DNA from: Methyloprofundus sp.
GTDB lineage: Bacteria > Pseudomonadota > Gammaproteobacteria > Methylococcales > Methylomonadaceae
Length of the DNA: 45,260 nt
NCBI GenBank assembly: GCA_014859465.1
Contig: JACUUF010000019.1
Location: 1-45,260 of the forward strand
Direction of reading: 5' to 3'
Part shown: positions 28,755 to 37,706 of the stretch, piece after piece
Layout of the letters: each line of letters starts with the position of its first letter
How positions within the stretch are numbered: position 1 is the stretch's first letter
Notes under the pieces: model-generated
What the model was told of the DNA's origin: nothing
Seen by the model: only the letters and a program-made list of their open reading frames with translations
The model's database searches: none
Made by a program: the position numbers and the translations under genes

Positions 28755-28995
28755 ATAGCTATCTACACAACTTTTATACTTTTAAATACAATGAATTAAA
28801 AAGTGAAGTTGCTCCCTCTCCTGCTGGAGAGGAATGGGGTGAGGAGAATAAAATCAAGGCTTTATCTATTATTTTCCCTCATCTAAGCTAATCATGTTGG
28901 GCTATCCCTGCCTAACACCCTGCGGGTAAATGCCAATCCGATTCTGTCGGATTTGTCCCTCTGGAGAGGGTTTTAAGACTTGTGTAGATAGCTAT
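28755..28995. mobile_element. MITE-like repeat with 16-bp terminal inverted repeats
   Basis: ATAGCTATCTACACAA at 28755-28770 is the perfect inverted copy of the sequence at 28980-28995, defining a 241-bp element. Inside are hairpins CCTCTCC/GGAGAGG, AATCCGA/TCGGATT and CCCTCT/AGAGGG, and no convincing open frame. The left 110 bp recur at 31659 with few changes. The element fills most of the 600-bp space between rpsI and dnaB; apart from it and the terminator I see nothing else there. A non-autonomous transposable element is the simplest reading. Confidence 0.7.
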
Positions 28996-29063
28996 GCACA
29001 GAGTGGAAGGAAAGCCGTAATAGCAGTTATATAATATTTTTTTGATTGAAATGGGGTAAGTAG

Positions 29064-30458
29064 ATGTCTGATACTGGGTTTATAAGTCGTGATAGGGCAA
29101 TGGAATCTCTAAAAGTGCCGCCGCATTCTATTCAAGCCGAGCAATCAGTGTTGGGTGGTTTAATGTTGGATAATGAGCGTTGGGATAGTGTTGCTGATAA
29201 AGTAGCTAGTGTTGATTTCTATCGCAAAGATCATCGGATGATTTTTACGGCGATCCAAAATTTAGCTGAAAAACAGGTGCCTTTTGATGTCGTCACCATT
29301 TCAGAAGCATTAACTAAAATGGATGAGCTAGATAATGCCGGTGGTCTAGCGTATTTAAGTGTGTTAGCCAAAGATACGCCGAGTGCTGCGAATATTGTCG
29401 CTTATGCCAATATTGTTCGTGATCGCTCGGTATTAAGGCAATTGATTCATATCGGTAGTGATATTTCAGAGTCGGCCTTTAACCCAGAAGGCTTATCAAC
29501 TAGTGATTTACTGGAGAAGGCCGAGAAAAGCGTTTTTGAAATTGCCGAACAGCGCCAGAAAGGACAATCTGGATTCACCCCAATCAAAGAGCTATTGGGG
29601 ACTGCTGTAGAAAAAATCGAAGCCTTGTTTGAGCAAGAGGGCAATATTACTGGTGAAGGAACGGGGTTCACTGATTTAGATGAGATGACCTCAGGTCTGC
29701 AACCGGGGGATTTAATTATTGTTGCTGGCCGTCCTTCGATGGGGAAAACCACCATTGCTATGAATATGGCAGAAAATGTTGCCATTAGCAGCGGCAAGCC
29801 AGTTGCTGTCTTTAGTATGGAGATGCCGGGTGATTCTTTAGCTATGCGGATGATGTCTTCTTTAGGGCGCATTGATCAAAATAAGGTACGTACCGGCAAA
29901 CTAGATGATGATGAGTGGCCGCGACTGACATCGGCCATTAATTTATTGGCTGAAACAAAATTATTTATAGATGATTCTCCAGGTTTAACGCCTAATGAAG
30001 TACGTTCCAGAGCAAGGCGTTTAACGCGCGATAATGGGCAATTAGGCTTGATTGTTTTAGATTACTTACAGTTAATGCAATCGCCTGCCAGTGGCGATAG
30101 TCGCGTGGCTCAGATTTCGGATATTTCGCGTGGCTTAAAAACAATGGCCAAAGAGTTACATGTTCCGGTGATGGCTTTATCTCAGTTGAACCGTAATTTA
30201 GAGCAACGTCCGAATAAACGTCCTGTCATGTCTGATTTACGTGAGTCAGGAAGTATTGAGCAGGATGCCGATGTCATTATGTTTGTTTATCGCGATGAGG
30301 TTTATAACGCAGATAGTCCAGATAAAGGCATGGCGGAATTGATTATTGGTAAGCAACGTAATGGGCCGATTGGTACCGTGCGACTGACTTTCTTAGGTAA
30401 ATATACCCGCTTTGAAAATTGTGCCCATGACGCTTATTCAGGCGGAGACTATGAATGA
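29064..30458 (+). CDS. dnaB: Replicative DNA helicase
   Basis: The 464-residue hexameric helicase has the N-terminal domain (PPHSIQAEQSVLGGLMLDNE), the Walker A motif GRPSMGKTT near 220, Walker B IVLDYLQLMQ, and the RecA-fold motif DLRESGSIEQDADVIMFVYR. It unwinds DNA at the replication fork and loads with DnaC/DnaA partners. The alr start overlaps its stop as ATGA. No intein or insertion is visible. Confidence 0.98.
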   Translation: MSDTGFISRDRAMESLKVPPHSIQAEQSVLGGLMLDNERWDSVADKVASVDFYRKDHRMIFTAIQNLAEKQVPFDVVTISEALTKMDELDNAGGLAYLSVLAKDTPSAANIVAYANIVRDRSVLRQLIHIGSDISESAFNPEGLSTSDLLEKAEKSVFEIAEQRQKGQSGFTPIKELLGTAVEKIEALFEQEGNITGEGTGFTDLDEMTSGLQPGDLIIVAGRPSMGKTTIAMNMAENVAISSGKPVAVFSMEMPGDSLAMRMMSSLGRIDQNKVRTGKLDDDEWPRLTSAINLLAETKLFIDDSPGLTPNEVRSRARRLTRDNGQLGLIVLDYLQLMQSPASGDSRVAQISDISRGLKTMAKELHVPVMALSQLNRNLEQRPNKRPVMSDLRESGSIEQDADVIMFVYRDEVYNADSPDKGMAELIIGKQRNGPIGTVRLTFLGKYTRFENCAHDAYSGGDYE

Positions 30459-31555
30459 TCCCCGTTGCTGCGCATATTGAATTAAACATGGCGGCTTTGC
30501 GCCATAATGTGCTCAGGGTGCGTGACTATGCGCCAGAATCAAAAATCATGGCGGTTATTAAGGCTAATGCTTATGGGCATGGCCTAGTTCGGATAGCGCA
30601 AAATTTAAGCGCAGCAGTGGATGCTTTTGCAGTTGCGCGTTTAGATGAAGCTATTCGCTTAAGAGAGTCAGGTATTCAAGGGCGTATTTTAGTTCTGCAA
30701 GGATTTACTCAGGCCGATGAAATAGAAGCTTTATTGCATTATCAATTAGATGGGGTGGTGCATTCTGAACAACAAGTCCAGTTGTTAGAGTCAGTTGCTT
30801 TATCTGGTGCCTTGTCCGTTTTTTTAAAAATTGATACCGGCATGAACCGTTTAGGTATTAGGCCTGAGCAATGCTCGGCGCTGGTCTTACGCTTACAAAA
30901 ATGTCGCTTTGTGCATCAGGCTATTGTCTTTATGACGCATTTTGCTAATGCCGATGATTTGCAAGATATTAAAACAACGCAGCAACTCGCTGTATTTAAT
31001 GAAGTAACCAGAATTCATGTCGGCGAAAAATGCGTCGCTAATTCGGCAGCTATTATTGCTTGGCCTGAGTCTAGGCTTGATTGGGTTAGGCCGGGGTTGA
31101 TGTTATATGGTGTTTCGCCGATGTTGGTAGGATCCGCAGAACAGCTAGATCTTTTGCCGGTGATGAGTTTGTATGCGCGTATTATTGCCATTAAGCATGT
31201 GAAAAAAGGCGCAACAGTCGGTTATGGTGCTAGCTGGATAGCTGATAAAGATACCTGTTTAGGGGTCATATCAATAGGTTATGGGGATGGTTATCCGCGC
31301 CATGCACAACCAGGAACGCCAGTATTGATAGCTAATAAACGCGTGCCTCTTATTGGTCGCGTATCGATGGATATGTTAACTGTGGATTTAAGTGATTGCT
31401 CTGATGTTCAGCTTGGCGAGCAAGTGCTCTTGTGGGGCGATGGTCTGCCTGTGGAAGAGATTGCTGCTTGTGCGGGAACGATCCCTTATACTTTGCTTTG
31501 TGGTATTACTCCGAGAGTGCAAATAGTGATCAAGGCGTCTCTGAGCGAGGCGTGA
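30455..31555 (+). CDS. alr: Alanine racemase
   Basis: The 366-residue PLP enzyme supplies D-alanine for peptidoglycan. The cofactor lysine K36 lies in MAVIKANAYGHG, the catalytic tyrosine in VGYGASW, and other family segments are FLKIDTGMNRLG and RPGLMLYGVSP. It overlaps dnaB by four bases, the usual dnaB-alr pairing. Downstream is a 537-bp non-coding region. Confidence 0.97.
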   Translation: MIPVAAHIELNMAALRHNVLRVRDYAPESKIMAVIKANAYGHGLVRIAQNLSAAVDAFAVARLDEAIRLRESGIQGRILVLQGFTQADEIEALLHYQLDGVVHSEQQVQLLESVALSGALSVFLKIDTGMNRLGIRPEQCSALVLRLQKCRFVHQAIVFMTHFANADDLQDIKTTQQLAVFNEVTRIHVGEKCVANSAAIIAWPESRLDWVRPGLMLYGVSPMLVGSAEQLDLLPVMSLYARIIAIKHVKKGATVGYGASWIADKDTCLGVISIGYGDGYPRHAQPGTPVLIANKRVPLIGRVSMDMLTVDLSDCSDVQLGEQVLLWGDGLPVEEIAACAGTIPYTLLCGITPRVQIVIKASLSEA

Positions 31556-31658
31556 TTTTTAACGATTCTGGTTATTTAAGCTTACTCTGCTCGCTGGAGT
31601 GTTACTTTCTTTAGCTTGATTAAATTCTAATTGACCAGTCTCGCACCCCAACCAAACC

Positions 31659-31772
31659 ATAGCTATCTACACAACTTTTATACTGTTAAATACCATGAAT
31701 TAAAAAGTGAAGTTACTCCCTCTCCTGCTGGAGAGGGTTGGGGTGAGGAGAATAAAATCAAGGCTTTGCAAC
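31659..31772 (+). repeat. One-ended copy of the 28755 repeat
   Basis: It begins ATAGCTATCTACACAA like the MITE-like element and follows its left 110 bp closely through the CTCTCCTGCTGGAGAG hairpin and GGGGTGAGGAGAATAAAATC. It then diverges, and the matching right terminal repeat is absent. The rest of the 31556-32092 gap shows no gene or clear structure; its short frames lie over this repeat. Confidence 0.75.
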
Positions 31773-32092
31773 CAAACACGCTCTCTGCTAAACGTGCGCT
31801 GCCTCGACAGCATTTTTGTATTAGGGTTGCCTGAAAGGATCACCGTTCTGCGCCTGGCATTTTCGAGCTGGCTAATCTTCGATTTGAGATATTTAGGTGT
31901 GATAGGGTGGCTTTGATTGCAGACTGCACGGTAGCTGTCAATAAGTATGAAATAAAGGGTAAGTTTACTTTGAATCGGTAAAATATGCCCAGGTAATCAC
32001 CTAAAGCGCAAATATTAACAGTTGCTTTAAAAAACACCTAAAATATATTCTTTTTCAACTGGATCAACATAAATTAAAGGGCTTTTTTTGTC

Positions 32093-35000
32093 ATGAATTC
32101 AATCGATATTTTCCCGTGGAACGATAACTTCAATACGGGTATTCCTTTAATTGATGAGCAACATAAAAAGCTAGTTAGCATACTTAATGTATTAGCAAGT
32201 CACGTTGCTTTTAATTCCAATATTCCGGCACTCAACGTTATATTTGATGAACTGGCAGAATATGCTGTTTATCACTTTGAAACCGAAGAAAAAATCTGGC
32301 ATGAATATATGCCAGAAGATACATTTGAAGCTGATCATCTTAAGCTTCATAGTAGCTTCCTTGCTGAAGTACTTAAGCTAAAAGCAGAGCAAAGCAGCAA
32401 GCCACTGAATCAGCTAATTGAAGGCATTCTCGAGTTTTTAACGAGCTGGCTAGCGGCGCATATTTTAGAAAGTGACCGAGCCATGGCTATGGTTGTGATA
32501 GCGATGCAATCTGGCATGTCGCTAAAAGATGCCAAGGAGCATGCTGTCGAACAAATGAAAGGTTCCACGAGAATCTTAATTGCTGAGCAAAAAAGAATGG
32601 CCCTGTTGTTAAATGATCAGGAGCGGCATTTTAAAGCATTGCTTGCAAGCGTCCCCGTCGGTGTATTTGAAGCCGATATTAAGGGCAATTGTACTTATGT
32701 CAACGCGCAATGGTCAGAAATCTCGGGACTGTCACCGGAAGATGCAATAGGCCATCACTGGTTGCATGCTCTTCTGCCTGAAGATCAGGATAAAATTTAT
32801 GCCGAGTGGAATAGCTCAGTAGCAGAAAACAGACCCTTTCATCTGGAATACCGTTTTCTAAAACCCAATGGCGATATTGTATGGGTGCTCGGACGCTTGG
32901 CTAATTTTAAATCTCAGTTAAATGGTCAAACAACTTACGTAGGTACCATCACAGACATTACCGAACGCAAGTTAGGGGAGGCAAATTTACTAAGAGAATC
33001 CGAGAAAAATCTAGCTTTCTTACGTAATGCCAGCGATGGTATTCATATTCTTGATAAAGAAGGTAATATTATCCAAGCCAGTGATTCATTTTGTCATATG
33101 CTAGGCTACACGCGAGAAGAAATTATCGGGATGAATGTTGCTCAATGGGATGCCGGATATGCCAATACTAAAGAGTTATTAGCTAACTTCAGAGAAAAGT
33201 TCCAGTTGACGCAATACAGTCAATTTGAAACCCTGCATAGACGCAAAGATGGTACTGTTTTTCAAGCAGAAGTTAGCAGTCACCCTCTCGAATTGGATGG
33301 GCATCAATTACTCTTTAATTCGTCTAGAGATATTTCTGAGCGTAAAAAAATAGAGCATGCATTGCAAATCAGCGAAGCACATCTACGGACTATTATCGAA
33401 AATGAGCCAGAATGCATCAAAACACTCGATGCTCAAGGCTGCTTAGTCGACATCAGCCCGGCAGGACTGGTCATAATTGAAGCTGATTCGCGTGCTGAAG
33501 TCCTGGGTTTGTCAGTTGAAAATCTCATCCATCCCGAGTACCGCAAGGCCTTTACCGAAATGCATAAACGAGTTATTGCTGGTGAAAAAATGCGCATGGA
33601 ATTTAAGATTATTGGGCTTAAAGGGAGGCATCATTGGATGGAAACACATGCTGTACCCATTCAGGAAAATGGCGAGACCTTCCATCTGGCCGTCAGCCGC
33701 GATATTACAGCGCGTAAAGAGGCAGAAGATAGCATGCAATCTGCATCACTTTATGCTCGCAGTCTAATTGAAGCAAGTTTAGATCCATTAGTAACTATCA
33801 GTGCTGAAGGTAAAATTACCGATGTCAATACTGCGACCGAAAAAATTACGGGTATAAACAGAGATCGACTCATTGGTAGCAACTTTGCCGATTATTACAC
33901 AGAACCAGACAAAGCCCGTGCAGGCTACCAACAGGTATTTTCAACAGGTACAGTGACAGATTTTCCACTCGCAATACGTCATGTTTCAGGAAAAATTATA
34001 GACGTCCTTTATAACGCCAGCGTTTACCGAGATAACCAAGAGAATGTCATTGGTGTCTTTGCTGCAGCCCGCGATATTACTGAGCGAAAAATCGCTGAAA
34101 ACGAACTGCGCATCGCTGCAACTGCTTTTGAATCCCAAGAAGGAATTATGGTAACCGATGCTAATAACATCATTCTGCGTGTAAATAGCGCCTTTACAGT
34201 TATTACTGGCTACACAAGTGAAGAGGCCGTGGGGCAAACGCCAAGGCTGCTCAATTCAGGCCGCCAGGATAGCTATTTCTATGCAGCCATGTGGGACAGT
34301 ATTAAGCAAACAGGCCAATGGCAAGGTGAAATCTGGAATCGTCGTAAAAATGGTGAGATCTACCCAGAATATCTTATGATTACTGCAGTAAAAGATACAA
34401 ATGGCAGGATCACCAACTACGTCGCGACGATCACCGACATTACCATCAGTAAAGCTGCCTCAGATGAAATCAAGAGCTTGGCTTTTTATGATCCACTCAC
34501 ACAGCTACCCAATCGACGACTGTTGCTTGACAGATTAAATCAAGCCCAAGCTTTTAGTGCACGTAGTCATCAAAAAGGCGCGTTACTGTTTCTTGATCTT
34601 GATCATTTTAAAACGCTCAATGATACGCTCGGTCATGATGTGGGTGACTTGCTATTGCAAAAGGTTGCTAGTCGTTTAAGCAAATGTGTACGCGAAGGCG
34701 ATACTGTGGCTCGCTTAGGCGGCGATGAGTTCGTGGTATTATTAGAAAACTTAAGTGAAAATATCCTAGAAGCAGCAGCTCAGACCAAATTGGTTGGTAA
34801 TAAAATACTAGCATCACTTAATATGCCTTACCAACTTAACGAAAATCCGCATTACAGTACCCCAAGCATCGGTGCAACGATATTTAACGATCATGAGCAA
34901 TCATTAGATACCGTGTTAAAGCAAGCGGACATTGCTATGTATAAGGCCAAAGAGTCGGGTCGCAACGCGTTGCAATTTTTCGATCCAAAGATGCAAGAGA

Positions 35001-35776
35001 CGATTACTCACCGTGCTGAGCTTGAGTTCGAATTACGTAAAGCCATTCAGTTACAGCAGTTTCAACTGCATTATCAAGTGCAAGTCGATAATGAAGGCCA
35101 GCCTACAGGCGCTGAAGCTTTAATTCGCTGGCAACATCCAGAACGTGGCATGATTTCCCCAGCCCACTTCATCGCTCTGGCAGAAGAGACAGGGCTGATA
35201 CTCGCCATTGGACAATGGGTGCTCGACACAGCCTGTATGCAACTCAAGTTATGGCAAAAAGATCCCGTTATGCGTGAACTTTCCTTGTCCATTAATATCA
35301 GCGCCAAGCAATTTCTGCAAAAAGATTTTGTGCAGCAAATAAATGCAGCAGTACAACGCCACAATATAAATCCCAAGCAACTTAAGCTAGAACTGACCGA
35401 AAGCATCCTAGTTGATAATATACAAGCAATAATAAGCAGCATGAAAACATTGAATGCTACTGGAATCCGCTTTGAACTGGATGATTTTGGTACGGGCTAC
35501 TCATCGCTGCAATATCTGAAAAAATTACCGCTAGATCAATTAAAAATTGACCAATCATTTGTACGCGACATTGTCACTGACTTGAGTGATAAAGCGATTG
35601 TTCGCACCATTATATTAATGGCACACAGTTTGGATATAAATGTTATCGCTGAAGGAGTGGAGACACTGGAACAGCAAAAGTTTCTAATGGAGAATGGCTG
35701 TATGCATTACCAAGGTTATTTGTTCAGTAAGCCTATTCCTATTGATCAATTTGAGGCTTTGCTGCGAAAAAATTGA
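32093..35776 (+). CDS. Bacteriohemerythrin-PAS(5)-GGDEF-EAL c-di-GMP protein
   Basis: A 1227-residue soluble regulator. Residues 1-135 form a bacteriohemerythrin domain with all seven di-iron ligands: H24, H61, E65, H82, H86, H123 and D128. Five PAS domains follow at about 178-290, 305-415, 425-540, 553-665 and 675-785. The GGDEF domain (797-960) has an intact RLGGDEF near 874-880 with an I-site REGD five residues earlier. The EAL domain (about 975-1225) has GAEALIRWQHP, LTES, DDFGTGYSS, KIDQSF and EGVET, all consistent with active phosphodiesterase. It probably links oxygen or redox state to c-di-GMP. No membrane helix is seen. It stands alone, followed by an IS66 remnant. Confidence 0.92.
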   Translation: MNSIDIFPWNDNFNTGIPLIDEQHKKLVSILNVLASHVAFNSNIPALNVIFDELAEYAVYHFETEEKIWHEYMPEDTFEADHLKLHSSFLAEVLKLKAEQSSKPLNQLIEGILEFLTSWLAAHILESDRAMAMVVIAMQSGMSLKDAKEHAVEQMKGSTRILIAEQKRMALLLNDQERHFKALLASVPVGVFEADIKGNCTYVNAQWSEISGLSPEDAIGHHWLHALLPEDQDKIYAEWNSSVAENRPFHLEYRFLKPNGDIVWVLGRLANFKSQLNGQTTYVGTITDITERKLGEANLLRESEKNLAFLRNASDGIHILDKEGNIIQASDSFCHMLGYTREEIIGMNVAQWDAGYANTKELLANFREKFQLTQYSQFETLHRRKDGTVFQAEVSSHPLELDGHQLLFNSSRDISERKKIEHALQISEAHLRTIIENEPECIKTLDAQGCLVDISPAGLVIIEADSRAEVLGLSVENLIHPEYRKAFTEMHKRVIAGEKMRMEFKIIGLKGRHHWMETHAVPIQENGETFHLAVSRDITARKEAEDSMQSASLYARSLIEASLDPLVTISAEGKITDVNTATEKITGINRDRLIGSNFADYYTEPDKARAGYQQVFSTGTVTDFPLAIRHVSGKIIDVLYNASVYRDNQENVIGVFAAARDITERKIAENELRIAATAFESQEGIMVTDANNIILRVNSAFTVITGYTSEEAVGQTPRLLNSGRQDSYFYAAMWDSIKQTGQWQGEIWNRRKNGEIYPEYLMITAVKDTNGRITNYVATITDITISKAASDEIKSLAFYDPLTQLPNRRLLLDRLNQAQAFSARSHQKGALLFLDLDHFKTLNDTLGHDVGDLLLQKVASRLSKCVREGDTVARLGGDEFVVLLENLSENILEAAAQTKLVGNKILASLNMPYQLNENPHYSTPSIGATIFNDHEQSLDTVLKQADIAMYKAKESGRNALQFFDPKMQETITHRAELEFELRKAIQLQQFQLHYQVQVDNEGQPTGAEALIRWQHPERGMISPAHFIALAEETGLILAIGQWVLDTACMQLKLWQKDPVMRELSLSINISAKQFLQKDFVQQINAAVQRHNINPKQLKLELTESILVDNIQAIISSMKTLNATGIRFELDDFGTGYSSLQYLKKLPLDQLKIDQSFVRDIVTDLSDKAIVRTIILMAHSLDINVIAEGVETLEQQKFLMENGCMHYQGYLFSKPIPIDQFEALLRKN

Positions 35777-35798
35777 GTTCAATGGCTCGAGCGCCCGA

Positions 35799-35963
35799 TT
35801 TTCTACTAATCAAGTGTATCTAGCGACAGGTTTCATCGATATGCGTAACTCCATTAACGGTCTGTGTTTAAGCGTTTTCGAGCAACTGGGACACGATCCT
35901 TTTGCCAGTTGCGTTTTTGTGTTTTGTAATCGCGCTCGCGATAAGCTTAAAATCCTGTATTGA
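35799..35963 (+). pseudogene. tnpB: IS66-family TnpB (orf2) fragment
   Basis: The translation VYLATGFIDMRNSINGLC, then EQLGHDPFASCVFVFCNRAR and DKLKILY, matches the N-terminal half of the IS66 accessory protein TnpB, which normally continues LYWD. The frame stops right after Y, with TGA where the family has the TGG tryptophan codon. No other IS66 part is nearby, so this is a scrap between the hemerythrin regulator and the monooxygenase. Confidence 0.8.
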
Positions 35964-36015
35964 CTACTATTTCTCTTATAGAATGTAAGTCAATATCGGG
36001 TTAAATAATGAATTT

Positions 36016-37464
36016 ATGAAAAAAATGAGGAATGAACAGGCTTGCTGGAGCCTTTGTCCGACGTGCCTAGGCGCAGGCAGAATAAGGAGAAGGCTGCGCA
36101 AAAAAGTGCGGCTCAGTTACCAGAGAGAATTAGATGAATTTGCAAAAACAAAGGGTCAAGGAACCGCACCTATCCCGCCTAAGGGTCACCTCGAAGTATG
36201 TTCAAATTGTGCTGGTTCAGGCTTAATGCCTGCTGCCAGTCATCCAATGGCTGATACAGCAAACTATCCTCATGTCGCTATCATTGGTGCTGGTATCGGC
36301 GGAGTCGCTCTGGCTGTGGCATGTTTGCACCGTGGCATTCCTTTTACCCTTTATGAGCGCGATAGTGGCTTTGCCGCTCGGTCTCAGGGCTATGGCCTAA
36401 CATTGCAACAGGCGAATAAAGCGATTGAAGGACTGGGGATTTTCTCGTTAAAACAAGGCGTGACTTCTACAAGGCACGTAGTGCATACGCCCGAAGGCAA
36501 AGTGGTCGGTGAATGGGGCATGAGAAAGTGGGTGCATGTCAGTGAAAACACGTCTCCGAAGCGAACAAACGTACATATCGCACGGCAGTCTTTGCGCCAG
36601 GCTTTGCTTGAGCTACTGGGTGGCCATGATGCCGTTCAATGGGGGCACCAGTTAGTTGATTTTACAGAATGTCAGGGAGGTGTTAATCTGAGCTTTCAAG
36701 TAAACGGCGAGATGAAGTACGCCAAGGCAGATCTTGTCGTAGGAGCCGATGGTTTTCGTAGTGTGGTGCGCAGGTTACTGATTGGCGAGGATGCCACTCC
36801 CTTACGTTACCTGGGTTGTATTGTGATCTTGGGTATTTGTCCTTTGGCAGATCTCGACGGGATTGAAAGTGATTTACTGGATTCGGAGACAGTATTTCAA
36901 ACCGCCAATGGCAATGAGCGAATCTACGTTATGCCTTATGCAGCAGACTCGGTGATGTGGCAGCTTAGCTTCCTAATGCCAGAAAGTGAGGCTAAGGCAT
37001 TGAGTGAACAAGGCGCTCAAGCACTGAAAGATGAAGCCTGCCGAAGAACCCAGTGGCATACTCCGATTCCCCAAATTTTAGCAGCAACTCAGACCGCCCT
37101 TGTGTCAGGCTATCCGGTGTATGACCGAACATTACTTACTGCAGAATTGCTAGAGCAAGGGGCTAACATAACGCTGATTGGTGATGCGGCTCATCCTATG
37201 AGTCCATTCAAGGGGCAGGGCGCAAATCAAGCCCTGCTCGATGCGCTGGCGTTAGCGCGCGGCATATCAAAAGGATGCCGCCCCTTATCGCAATGGCGCG
37301 AAGTTGGCGTGAGGAAAAGTGTATTAACTGAGTTTGAAGCAGAGATGTTAGAGCGTACTGCTGTCAAAGTGAAGGGTTCAGCAGCGGCGGCAAAGTTCCT
37401 ACATTCGGACATCGTGCTCTATGAGGGTAACGAGCCGAGAGGGCGGTGCCTAAATAGTGCCTGA
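36016..37464 (+). CDS. FAD-dependent monooxygenase with N-terminal DnaJ-like zinc finger
   Basis: The 482-residue protein opens with C14-P-T-C17-LGAG and C62-S-N-C65-AGSG, two CxxCxGxG half-sites as in DnaJ zinc fingers, joined by a basic linker (RIRRRLRKKVRLSYQRELDE). From residue 86 comes a class A flavin monooxygenase: GxGxxG at 91-96 (VAIIGAGIGGVALAVACLHR), the DG motif GADGFRSVVRRLL, and the GD motif IGDAAHPMSPFKGQGANQAL. The catalytic half should hydroxylate a small, probably aromatic or heterocyclic, substrate with NAD(P)H. The role of the zinc half is unknown. It lies between an IS66 scrap and gltA without operon partners. Confidence 0.85.
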   Translation: MKKMRNEQACWSLCPTCLGAGRIRRRLRKKVRLSYQRELDEFAKTKGQGTAPIPPKGHLEVCSNCAGSGLMPAASHPMADTANYPHVAIIGAGIGGVALAVACLHRGIPFTLYERDSGFAARSQGYGLTLQQANKAIEGLGIFSLKQGVTSTRHVVHTPEGKVVGEWGMRKWVHVSENTSPKRTNVHIARQSLRQALLELLGGHDAVQWGHQLVDFTECQGGVNLSFQVNGEMKYAKADLVVGADGFRSVVRRLLIGEDATPLRYLGCIVILGICPLADLDGIESDLLDSETVFQTANGNERIYVMPYAADSVMWQLSFLMPESEAKALSEQGAQALKDEACRRTQWHTPIPQILAATQTALVSGYPVYDRTLLTAELLEQGANITLIGDAAHPMSPFKGQGANQALLDALALARGISKGCRPLSQWREVGVRKSVLTEFEAEMLERTAVKVKGSAAAAKFLHSDIVLYEGNEPRGRCLNSA

Positions 37465-37706
37465 ACGAAAAAGTTATTTTTTCAAAAGCTTATCATCAAT
37501 TGCATGGTCTGATGGAAGTTCAAAAACAAGGAGCTTTGCATAAAAATATGGCAAAAGCACTTATTATCAAAGACGATCTACCATCAAACGACCGCAAAAT
37601 TTGCAGCCGCTATGTTTTTTTATATTGCTGAACGACGGCAATACCCAGATAATTAAACCTCATTGCAGCCCATTATCTATTAACCTAATTTTCAGCAGGA
37701 AAACGA

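Noticed and set aside
28800-28980. CRISPR-like repetition in the rpsI-dnaB gap
   Set aside because: The repeats are inverted hairpin arms of one element, not regularly spaced direct repeats with spacers.
31631-31916. Two short plus-strand frames after alr
   Set aside because: They lie across the repeat copy at 31659; the coding look comes from repeat sequence, with no conserved protein.
31840-32037. 65-codon minus-strand frame before the hemerythrin regulator
   Set aside because: No recognised domain, no ribosome site, and it covers low-complexity intergenic DNA.
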